Positions 41,957-48,113 of a DNA stretch of 48,113 bases are shown here, one piece after another. The translations under genes and the position numbers were made by a program. The stretch is from an uncultured Collinsella sp. (lineage in GTDB: Bacteria > Actinomycetota > Coriobacteriia > Coriobacteriales > Coriobacteriaceae), in the NCBI GenBank assembly GCA_900768265.1, contig CAAGCF010000002.1:1-48113 (forward strand), written 5' to 3'. How positions within the stretch are numbered: position 1 is the first letter of the stretch; each line of letters opens with the position of its first letter. The notes under the pieces were generated by a model. It had not been told where the DNA came from. It did no database searches and saw only the letters and a list, made by a program, of their open reading frames with translations.

Positions 41957-43960
41957 ATGACCGAGGAGCTCAAGAAGCAGGGCATCGCCGATGACGCCGC
42001 GGTTGCAGAGACAGTCGAGGAGACGGGCGCCACGCCCGACCTGGACGAAGCCGCCAAGGCGGCGGCGGAGCGTGAGGCTCGCCGCCAGGCACTCTACGAG
42101 GAAAACGAGCGCGCCGAGGACGAGCGCGCCCGCGCCGAGGCGGAGCGCATGCGCGACGTTGACGACGAGGACGAGGACGAGACGCCCCGCGACACCTGGG
42201 CGACGGTGCGCCGCCTGTGGAACGAGGCCGCCGGCGACCATTGGCGCTTCTATATCGTGTTCGCGAGCATCGTGTTCTATGCCATCTTTAACACCGCTGC
42301 GCCGGCTTACAGCGCCCGCGTGATCGATGAGCTGTGGGGACACATGAAGCTGGCGTTTGCCAACAACGCTACCTTCAGCATTACCTGGGAGAACTGCGGC
42401 AGGACCATCTTCATCTACTTTATGATCTGGACCGCCGCCGCCTCGTTCTACGCACTCCAGAGCTTTTTGATGTCGAGCGTTGCCGAGCGCCTCAACCTGC
42501 GCCTGCGCAACCGCATCGCACAAAAGCTCAACCGTCTGCCGCTTGCCTACTTTGACGCGCATCGTCCCGGCGAGGTCGTCAGCCGTGCGACCAACGACTT
42601 GGACAAGATGTCCGAGAGCATGCAGCGCGGCTTGCTGCAGTTGCTGGTGTCGATCGGTACCGTGGTGGGCGCCGTGAGCGTGATGTTCGTGTTTAGCGTG
42701 CCGCTCACGCTCGTCTTTTTGTTCTTTACGGCGCTTTCGCTGCTGGTGACGAAGGTCGTGTCGCGCCGCACGCACGATGTGACGGGCGAGCGCCAGGAGT
42801 GGGTGTCCAAGATTACGAGCGCGGTCGAGGAGGGCTACTCGGGCCGTCTGGTGATCCGCGCGTTTAACCGCGAGCGTCAGAGCTCTGCCGAGGTACACGA
42901 GGCTTCGAAGGAGCTGGCGCGCGTGAGCACCAAGGCCGACTTTATGATTAACGCCGTCGGTCCCGCGGTGCGCTTTATCGGCCGCTTGGCGCAGATCGTG
43001 ATTGCGCTTGTGGGCTGCAGCATGTTGGTTGCCGGGCATATGACCGTCGGCGTGTTCCAGGCGTTCTTCCAGTTTATCTACGAGGCGTCCGAGCCCATGA
43101 CGCAGCTGTCGTTTACCTTTAACTCGCTGCAGAGCGCGCTGGCGAGCGCCGAGCGCGTGTTCGACCTGCTCGACGAGTCCGAGATGGAAGCCGATCCGTT
43201 GCCGGCGGACGCCGCCAAGCTGCCGGGCAAGGTGGAGGGCCGTGTTGCCTTTGAACACGTGCGTTTTGGCTATGCGCCCGACAAGCCGCTCATGCGCGAC
43301 GTGTCGTTTGCCGCCGAGCCGGGTCAGAAGATCGCCGTGGTGGGAACCACGGGTGCGGGTAAGACCACACTCATCAATCTGCTCATGCGCTTCTACGAGA
43401 TCGACGGCGGCCGAATTACCCTCGACGGTGTGGACACGAGCCGCATGGACCGCGGCGAGCTGCGCCAGCAGTTTGGCATGGTGTTGCAGGACGCCTGGCT
43501 GTTCGATGGCACCATTGCCGAGAACATCGCCTATGGCTGTCCCGAGGCGACGCGCGAGGAGATTGTCGCGGCCGCACGTGCCGCTCAGGTCGACTTCTTT
43601 GTGCGCACTATGCCGCAGGGCTACGACACGCGTGTGGCTAACGATGCCGAGAGCATCAGCCAGGGCCAACGTCAGCTGCTGACCATCGCGCGCGTGCTGC
43701 TCAACAACCCGGCGATCCTCATCCTGGACGAGGCGACGTCGAGCGTGGACACGCGCACCGAGCTTGCCATCGGCCGCGCCATGGACGCGCTCATGCGCGG
43801 GCGCACGAGCTTTGTGATCGCGCACCGTCTGTCGACGATTGTCGATGCCGACCTCATCCTGGTCATGGATCACGGCAATATCATCGAGCAAGGTACGCAC
43901 AGGGAGCTGCTGGCTGCCGAGGGCGCTTACGCCGACCTCTACCTAAGCCAGTTCGCATAA
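41957..43960 (+). CDS. ABC exporter half-transporter (MdlB type)
   Basis: Partner of the previous gene. A charged, Glu/Ala-rich N-terminal tail of about 85 residues precedes six membrane segments. Walker A is VGTTGAGKTT, signature ISQGQRQ (SQGQ rather than SGGQ) and Walker B ILILDEATSSVD, with the catalytic glutamate present. Length 667. ATG 41957 follows GGGAGGTG, one base after the previous stop. Heterodimeric exporters of this type pump drugs or lipids; substrate not known. Confidence 0.92.
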   Translation: MTEELKKQGIADDAAVAETVEETGATPDLDEAAKAAAEREARRQALYEENERAEDERARAEAERMRDVDDEDEDETPRDTWATVRRLWNEAAGDHWRFYIVFASIVFYAIFNTAAPAYSARVIDELWGHMKLAFANNATFSITWENCGRTIFIYFMIWTAAASFYALQSFLMSSVAERLNLRLRNRIAQKLNRLPLAYFDAHRPGEVVSRATNDLDKMSESMQRGLLQLLVSIGTVVGAVSVMFVFSVPLTLVFLFFTALSLLVTKVVSRRTHDVTGERQEWVSKITSAVEEGYSGRLVIRAFNRERQSSAEVHEASKELARVSTKADFMINAVGPAVRFIGRLAQIVIALVGCSMLVAGHMTVGVFQAFFQFIYEASEPMTQLSFTFNSLQSALASAERVFDLLDESEMEADPLPADAAKLPGKVEGRVAFEHVRFGYAPDKPLMRDVSFAAEPGQKIAVVGTTGAGKTTLINLLMRFYEIDGGRITLDGVDTSRMDRGELRQQFGMVLQDAWLFDGTIAENIAYGCPEATREEIVAAARAAQVDFFVRTMPQGYDTRVANDAESISQGQRQLLTIARVLLNNPAILILDEATSSVDTRTELAIGRAMDALMRGRTSFVIAHRLSTIVDADLILVMDHGNIIEQGTHRELLAAEGAYADLYLSQFA

Positions 43961-43961
43961 G

Positions 43962-44035
43962 GTGACAAAGGGGCAGCCCCGCATGTCACATCGAAAAGAA
44001 GGCGCGCCGGGGGCGGATTCCCTGGCGCGCCTTTT
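43962..44035 (+). terminator. Hairpin and terminator after the ABC operon
   Basis: GTGACA/TGTCAC (43962-43989) encloses GGGGC/GCCCC. A second hairpin AAGGCGCGCC (43999-44008) and GGCGCGCC (44024-44031), followed by TTTT, is the terminator. Confidence 0.8.
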
Positions 44036-44071
44036 GTGTTGGCGTTCATGCTGTGGCGGCTGCCCACGGCC

Positions 44072-44776
44072 CTAGCGCTCGTCTACGAGCTTGGCGACGA
44101 GGGCTTTGAGCTCGGCCACCTCTCGCTCGAGTTCCTTGACGCGACGGGCGTTTTCGTTGATGCCCTGGCGGTTGAGGGCGCTCTGCTCGGCGGCATCGTC
44201 GGGCATGTACTCGCGATGCTGCTTGGCGTCGAAACTCTCCTCGAACACACGGCAGCCGTTGCGCTTGATGATGCGCCCGGGCACGCCCACGACGGTGCAG
44301 TTGTCGGGCACGTCCTTGACGACGACCGAGTTGCCGCCGATCTTGACGTTGTCGCCAATGTGGATGTTGCCAAGCACCTTGGCGCCCGTGCCCACCGTGA
44401 CATTGTTGCCCAGGGTGGGGTGGCGTTTGCCGGTCTCGTTGCCGGTGCCGCCGAGCGTGACGCCCTGGTAGAGCACGCAGTTGTCGCCCACGATGGTAGT
44501 CTCGCCAATAACGACGCCCATGGCGTGGTCGATAAAGAAATGCTTGCCGATTTGCGCGGCGGGATGAATCTCGACGCCGGTGATGTGGCGGGTGATTTGC
44601 GAGAGCACACGGGCGAGCGAGCGATGGCCGTGCTCCCAGAGCCAGTGCTCGGGCACGTGGTTCCACTTGGCGTGCAGGCCAGGATAGGAAAGGAAGATGA
44701 CCAGACCGTTTTGCGCAGCGGGGTCTTGCGCCTGGACGGTCTTGATGTCCTCGCGAATGGTATTGATAAAGCTCAC
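44072..44776 (-). CDS. cysE: Serine O-acetyltransferase
   Basis: Makes O-acetylserine from serine and acetyl-CoA, the first step of cysteine synthesis. The 234-residue product has the N-terminal helical part and a left-handed beta-helix with hexapeptide repeats; the catalytic IDHAMGVVIGET and VTLGGTGN motifs and the C-terminal VGVPGRII are clear. The C-terminal 40 residues form a charged coiled-coil-like extension. The start is GTG 44776, preceded by GGGAGGG seven bases upstream. Single gene; no cysK in the window. Confidence 0.95.
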   Translation of the reverse strand: MSFINTIREDIKTVQAQDPAAQNGLVIFLSYPGLHAKWNHVPEHWLWEHGHRSLARVLSQITRHITGVEIHPAAQIGKHFFIDHAMGVVIGETTIVGDNCVLYQGVTLGGTGNETGKRHPTLGNNVTVGTGAKVLGNIHIGDNVKIGGNSVVVKDVPDNCTVVGVPGRIIKRNGCRVFEESFDAKQHREYMPDDAAEQSALNRQGINENARRVKELEREVAELKALVAKLVDER

Positions 44777-45000
44777 CGGCCGCCCTCCCTCAGCGCCATG
44801 GCAATGCGATTCAATAAAGTATAGCGATTCGCTAGGGATTAGGAAGGGCGATCTTGCTTTGCTTTGGGCGACAGGTGTCAGTTATGCAAACTTGCTGGTA
44901 ATGGAGTCATGCTTTTGTGGGGTTGCGCACGAGGGGGCGCTGCAACCGTATACTGGTCAACTTGGACGTATCCGCGCCCACAACTGAGAGGTTTTACTTC

Positions 45001-45648
45001 ATGGGTTTCATCAATTTTATCGCCGAGTTGCTTAAGGATCCGCGCACCGCGATTGCCAGCTGGATCGCCGCCGGCCCGCTTATGGCCTACGGCTGCGTGT
45101 TCCTGATCATCTTTATCGAGACGGGCGTGGTGTTCTTCCCGTTCCTTCCCGGCGACTCACTGCTGTTTGCCTCGGGCTTCTTTGCCCATAACGGCGGCTT
45201 TAACATCGTGGCGCTTCTGGCCACCGCATGGGCCGCAGCCATCCTGGGCGATCAGTGCAACTTTATGATCGGCCACTTCTTTGGCAAAAAGATCATCGCC
45301 TCGGGCAAGGTAAAGGCCATGACGCCCGAGCGCATCAAAAAGTCCGAGGATTTCTTGGACAAGTGGGGTCACCTGGCCATCTTCCTGGGTCGCTTCTTCC
45401 CGTTCATCCGCACCTTTGTGCCTTTTATCGCCGGCATGGGCGGCATGCACTGGCGCAACTTTGTCATCTTTAACGTGCTGGGCGGCATTACCTGGTCGAC
45501 GGTCTTTACGCTGCTGGGTTACTTCTTTGGTGGCATTCCGTTTGTGCAGGAGCACTTTGAGCTGCTGATCGTAGGCATCGTCGCCGTGTCGATCATCCCG
45601 ACCGTGGTCGGTTTGGTTAAGGCAAAGCTCGGTAAAAAGAACGCCTAG
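45001..45648 (+). CDS. DedA-family membrane protein
   Basis: Inner-membrane protein of the DedA/VTT family, linked to undecaprenyl phosphate or lipid scrambling and membrane homeostasis. Several hydrophobic segments; the family motifs are FFPFLPGDSLLFASGF and GRFFPFIRTFVPFIAGMGGM. Length 215. ATG 45001 follows GAGAGG; the frame is open to 44917 without family similarity. A TATACT at 44949-44954 is a candidate -10. Gap 44777-45000 shows nothing else clear. Confidence 0.92.
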   Translation: MGFINFIAELLKDPRTAIASWIAAGPLMAYGCVFLIIFIETGVVFFPFLPGDSLLFASGFFAHNGGFNIVALLATAWAAAILGDQCNFMIGHFFGKKIIASGKVKAMTPERIKKSEDFLDKWGHLAIFLGRFFPFIRTFVPFIAGMGGMHWRNFVIFNVLGGITWSTVFTLLGYFFGGIPFVQEHFELLIVGIVAVSIIPTVVGLVKAKLGKKNA

Positions 45649-45676
45649 TCCGAGCTTGTTTTCGGACGTTAATTCC

Positions 45677-45711
45677 AAGGCCCGTCATCGGATTCGATGG
45701 CGGGCCTTTTG
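45677..45711 (+). terminator. Terminator after the DedA gene
   Basis: AAGGCCCGTCATCG and CGATGGCGGGCCTT arms with one mismatch and a GATT loop, followed by TT. Confidence 0.85.
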
Positions 45712-45732
45712 TGTTGAAGGCAAATGAAAATA

Positions 45733-45748
45733 CTTTACTTAGTTAAAG
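45733..45748. promoter_or_regulatory. Palindrome CTTTA-N6-TAAAG before ilvE
   Basis: CTTTA-CTTAGT-TAAAG lies about 30 bases before a TACAAT -10 box (45779-45784). It matches the core of the palindrome before the amino acid ABC importer (10876-10895), CTTTA-CCTAAC-TAAAG. Confidence 0.6.
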
Positions 45749-45778
45749 AAAAGCGTTTTATCCAAGGCGCGCGGGGAG

Positions 45779-45784
45779 TACAAT
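45779..45784 (+). promoter_or_regulatory. -10 box (TACAAT) before the ilvE leader ORF
   Basis: GTACAAT; the predicted start of transcription would fall at or near ATG 45792, giving a leaderless leader ORF. No strong -35 at 17 bases. Confidence 0.5.
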
Positions 45785-45791
45785 CACCTGC

Positions 45792-45941
45792 ATGCGAATC
45801 GACGTGCCATCGGCTTTGATGCTGCCCGCGTGTCCTGCCCGGCTCTACGCTCCGGGTATGCGACGTTGCGACGCGGCCGGCTTCGGTCCTTGCGTGCGGG
45901 TTCGCGAGTATGCAACCGTGTATGTAAGGAGCGACATATGA
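45792..45941 (+). CDS. Possible leaderless 49-residue leader peptide coupled to ilvE
   Basis: Open frame from ATG 45792, seven bases after a TACAAT box, to TGA 45939-45941, which overlaps the ilvE ATG as ATGA. Translation would deliver ribosomes to the ilvE start. The peptide (MRIDVPSALMLPACPARLYA at its start) has 10 branched-chain residues of 49, not a strong attenuator signal. It resembles no known protein. A coincidental open frame in GC-rich sequence is possible. Confidence 0.35.
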   Translation: MRIDVPSALMLPACPARLYAPGMRRCDAAGFGPCVRVREYATVYVRSDI

Positions 45942-46990
45942 CTGTCGAGAAGAAAGATATCGATTGGGGTAGCCTCGGCTTTGGCTACATGAAGACCGAT
46001 TACAGCTACGAGGCTCATTGGAAGGATGGCGAGTGGGACGAGGGCGGCCTGACCACCGACCACACCCTGCACGTCTCCGAGTGCGGTGGCATCTTCCATT
46101 ACTGCCAGGAGGTCTTTGAGGGCCTGAAGGCCTACACCGCCGAGGACGGCAGCATCGTCTGCTTCCGTCCCGACATGAACGCCGAGCGTATGTATAACTC
46201 TGCCCAGCGCCTCGAGATGCCCCCGTTCCCCAAGGATAAGTTTGTCGAGGCCGTCAAGCAGGTCGTTTCTGCCAACGCCGCCTGGGTTCCGCCCTTCGGT
46301 TCCGGTGCAACCCTGTACGTGCGCCCGTTTATGATCGGCTCCGGTGACGTGATCGGCGTGGCTCCCGCTCCTGAGTACACGTTCCGTATTCTCGTGACCC
46401 CGGTCGGTCCGTACTTTAAGGGCGGCCTCAAGCCTGTCAAGCTGCGCGTTTCCGAGTACGACCGCGCCGCACCGCACGGCACCGGCAACATCAAGGCTGG
46501 CCTCAACTACGCCATGTCCCTGAAGCCCACGATGGAGGCTCACCGCGAGGGCTATGCCGAGAACCTGTATCTCGACTCCGAGTCCCGCACCTATGTCGAG
46601 GAGACCGGTGGCGCCAACATCCTGTTCGTGAAGGAAGACGGCACGCTCGTCGTTCCGCAGTCGCACACCGACTCCATTCTTCCCTCCATCACCCGCCGTT
46701 CGCTCGTTCAGGTTGCTCAGGACTTGGGCATGACCGTCGACCAGCGTCCCGTCGAGTGGGCCGAGGTCAAGGCCGGCACCTTTGTTGAGTGCGGTCTGTG
46801 CGGCACCGCTGCCGTTATCTCCCCGGTCGGCGAGATCGACAACAAGGTCTACGGTGCCGACGAGACTGTGACCTTCCCGGCTGGCTACACCGAGATCGGT
46901 CCCGTGATGAAGAGGCTCCGCGAGACCCTGACGGGCATCCAGTCTGGTGCTGTTGAGGATAAGCACAACTGGGTTTACACCGTCGCGTAA
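45938..46990 (+). CDS. ilvE: Branched-chain amino acid aminotransferase
   Basis: PLP fold-type IV enzyme that makes or breaks down Leu, Ile and Val by transamination with glutamate. The 350-residue product has the family start GFGYMKTDYSYEAHWKDGEW, the PLP lysine K186 in GTGNIKAGLNYA, and EETGGANILF. TAAGGAG lies seven bases before ATG 45938. A shared palindrome and a TACAAT promoter lie upstream. It is followed by a large nested hairpin. Confidence 0.96.
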   Translation: MTVEKKDIDWGSLGFGYMKTDYSYEAHWKDGEWDEGGLTTDHTLHVSECGGIFHYCQEVFEGLKAYTAEDGSIVCFRPDMNAERMYNSAQRLEMPPFPKDKFVEAVKQVVSANAAWVPPFGSGATLYVRPFMIGSGDVIGVAPAPEYTFRILVTPVGPYFKGGLKPVKLRVSEYDRAAPHGTGNIKAGLNYAMSLKPTMEAHREGYAENLYLDSESRTYVEETGGANILFVKEDGTLVVPQSHTDSILPSITRRSLVQVAQDLGMTVDQRPVEWAEVKAGTFVECGLCGTAAVISPVGEIDNKVYGADETVTFPAGYTEIGPVMKRLRETLTGIQSGAVEDKHNWVYTVA

Positions 46991-47006
46991 GCTGTCTTAG
47001 CTGTCC

Positions 47007-47131
47007 GGCCCGAGGGCGACCTTCCTTTCCGGCGCGTCCTCGGACATGAAAGAACCCCCGCTGCGCATTACGTGCGGCGGGGGTTCTTTCGTCCTGCGGA
47101 GTGCGCCGGAAAGGAAGGTCACCCTCGGGCC
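47007..47131. repeat. 125-base nested inverted repeat after ilvE
   Basis: Outer arms 47007-47035 and 47103-47131 are 29 bases with one mismatch, starting GGCCCGAGGG. An inner hairpin pairs GAAAGAACCCCCGC (47048-47061) with GCGGGGGTTCTTTC (47077-47090). Two small hairpins, GTCCTCGGAC and TCCTGCGGA, lie between. The inner stem may terminate ilvE. Confidence 0.9.
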
Positions 47132-47184
47132 TGCGTTGCCTCGGCGCTGCCGTTACGGGCAAAATAGATCTGAATAAAGATGGT

Positions 47185-47209
47185 GCGCGGCCTTTTAGGC
47201 CGCGCTTTT
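47185..47209 (+). terminator. Terminator-like hairpin in the ilvE-lemA gap
   Basis: GCGCGGCC and GGCCGCGC arms with a five-base loop, followed by TTTT. No gene precedes it, so it may be a remnant or end an unannotated transcript. Confidence 0.75.
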
Positions 47210-47475
47210 GTTTTGCTTCGAGTCATGTGGGGGTGGTGGCGACGTGTATTTTTGCGAGTATTCTGCAATCGAAGGCCCCTGCATACCGACGTTCGGGCAA
47301 AAATCCGTGATCGTCGATGCTTTTCGCGAATAATAGGCGGGGTTATGGGCCGACAGCACTTGATTTGCAGGGATATTCGCGGTCTTTAGCCTTTGTCATG
47401 GCGCCCGATGCTCTTGGTTATGTTGAATACTCCCAAAAATGCACGGTGCTTAGAGGGGGACCTACGCGAAAAAGG
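47210..47475. other. Non-coding stretch with no recognised feature
   Basis: About 265 bases with lower GC, no credible open frame and no RNA family that I recognise. A GCGAGTATTCTGCA at about 47255 and GGATATTCGCG near 47370 are imperfectly complementary. Confidence 0.4.
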
Positions 47476-47514
47476 AAACCGCTCCGTCGAAGTATGCATT
47501 CGACGGAGCGGTTT
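47466..47514 (-). terminator. Terminator after lemA
   Basis: AAACCGCTCCGTCGAA and TTCGACGGAGCGGTTT are perfect 16-bp arms with a seven-base loop; on the minus strand CCTTTTTC follows. It ends lemA. Confidence 0.9.
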
Positions 47515-47550
47515 ATGCATATAGCCGATTCAGGATGCGTTGCCAACTTG

Positions 47551-48102
47551 TTAGAACTTGACGGTCGGTGCCTGGCGGGCAGCTTCGGCTGCCTCAAAGC
47601 CCTGGCGCTCCTTAAACTGGAAGATGCCGGCAAAGATGACGGCAGGGAACGTCTGGATGGCGTTGTTGTAGCTAAGCACGCAGTCGTTGTAGCTCTGGCG
47701 CGCGTAGCTCACCTTGTTCTCGGTGTCTTCGAGCGTGGCTTGGAGCTGCGTAAAGTTGGTGTTCGCCTTAAGATCGGGGTAAGCCTCGGCCACAGCGAAG
47801 AGCTGGCGCAGGGCGCCGGTCAGCACGTTGTCGGCTTCCATCTTGGCTTCGGGCGTGGTGGCGCTCACGGCGGCGTTGCGCGCGTTGACCACGGCGGCAA
47901 GCGTGTCCTGCTCGTGTTTAGCGTAGCCCTTGACGGTCTCGACCAGGTTGGGGATCAGGTCGTTGCGGCGCTGCAGCTGCGTGTCGATGTTCTGCCAGGC
48001 GTTATCAATGCGATTGCGCTTGGTGACCATGTTGTTGTAGATGGCGGCGATGGCGCAGACAATCACAACGACAACAACGATACCGATTATGACGGGAATC
48101 AT
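47551..48102 (-). CDS. lemA: LemA family protein
   Basis: Membrane-anchored helical protein of the LemA family, role unclear. The 183-residue product has an N-terminal hydrophobic anchor (residues 2-23) and the family sequence TKRNRIDNAWQNIDTQLQRR, then DLIPNLVETVKGYAKHE and the C-terminal YNNAIQTFPAVIFA. GGAG lies seven bases upstream of ATG 48102, close to the window edge, so upstream genes of its operon are not visible. Confidence 0.93.
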   Translation of the reverse strand: MIPVIIGIVVVVVIVCAIAAIYNNMVTKRNRIDNAWQNIDTQLQRRNDLIPNLVETVKGYAKHEQDTLAAVVNARNAAVSATTPEAKMEADNVLTGALRQLFAVAEAYPDLKANTNFTQLQATLEDTENKVSYARQSYNDCVLSYNNAIQTFPAVIFAGIFQFKERQGFEAAEAARQAPTVKF

Positions 48103-48113
48103 GGTGTCTCCGT

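Noticed and set aside
41921..43900. A 659-codon open frame antisense to the second ABC half-transporter
   Set aside because: Plus-strand product has complete ABC motifs; the antisense product is a codon-bias artefact. The same applies to 4457-6064 against ftsH.
45650..45937. A T-box or classic attenuator before ilvE
   Set aside because: No T-box consensus (AGGGTGG-like antiterminator bulge) and no terminator in the leader; the short ORF has no run of branched-chain codons.

Overview
The window looks like a chromosomal segment of a Coriobacteriia gut actinobacterium, most likely Collinsella. The reasons are inferential: GC-rich coding sequence with Actinobacteria-like proteins, a tilS-hpt-ftsH operon, sortase B with an SPATG-type substrate, many LacI regulators and PTS genes, recurrent TACAAT -10 boxes and strong GGAGG-type ribosome binding sites. 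It contains about 43 protein genes and the 3' part of a 5S rRNA. I saw no tRNA, CRISPR array, prophage or intact transposase.

Layout. 1-160: end of an rRNA operon. 227-2295: a small membrane protein, an Hsp20 chaperone and a metallo-beta-lactamase-fold hydrolase. 2344-6721: tilS, hpt, ftsH. 6891-10576: aminotransferase, PHP hydrolase, 23S rRNA uridine methyltransferase (reverse). 10914-13184: a three-gene polar amino acid ABC importer. 13491-17798: an EF-G-like GTPase, a secreted nuclease and a LacI regulator. 17799-24204: a sugar operon (PTS EIIBC, GatZ/KbaZ-like protein, small transaldolase, split transketolase, EIIA) facing that regulator. 24411-28903: LarE-like sulfur transferase, HAD phosphatase, DUF4143-type ATPase, second LacI regulator. 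29221-34775: glmS, GntR regulator, YeiH-type exporter, degenerate NtrC-like regulator. 34860-38353: a cell-surface module of a membrane protein, an SPATG-anchored protein, sortase B and an LCP protein. 38444-43960: nitroreductase, a small unknown protein, MarR regulator and a heterodimeric ABC exporter. 44072-48102: cysE, DedA protein, ilvE with a possible leaderless leader ORF, and lemA.

How the genes work together. The sugar operon can plausibly import and phosphorylate a sugar, epimerise it and feed it through transaldolase and transketolase, under the divergent LacI protein. The surface module pairs a class B sortase with a substrate carrying the (S/P)PxTG signal used by Clostridioides difficile SrtB, plus an LCP glycopolymer transferase. 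MarR and the two ABC half-transporters form an efflux operon whose promoter holds two identical 18-bp repeats.

Most striking non-coding signals: a predicted H-type pseudoknot between the EIIBC and GatZ-like genes; several long perfect or nested inverted repeats in intergenic regions; three copies of a 33-nt repeat; and a CTTTA-N6-TAAAG palindrome shared by the amino acid importer and ilvE.
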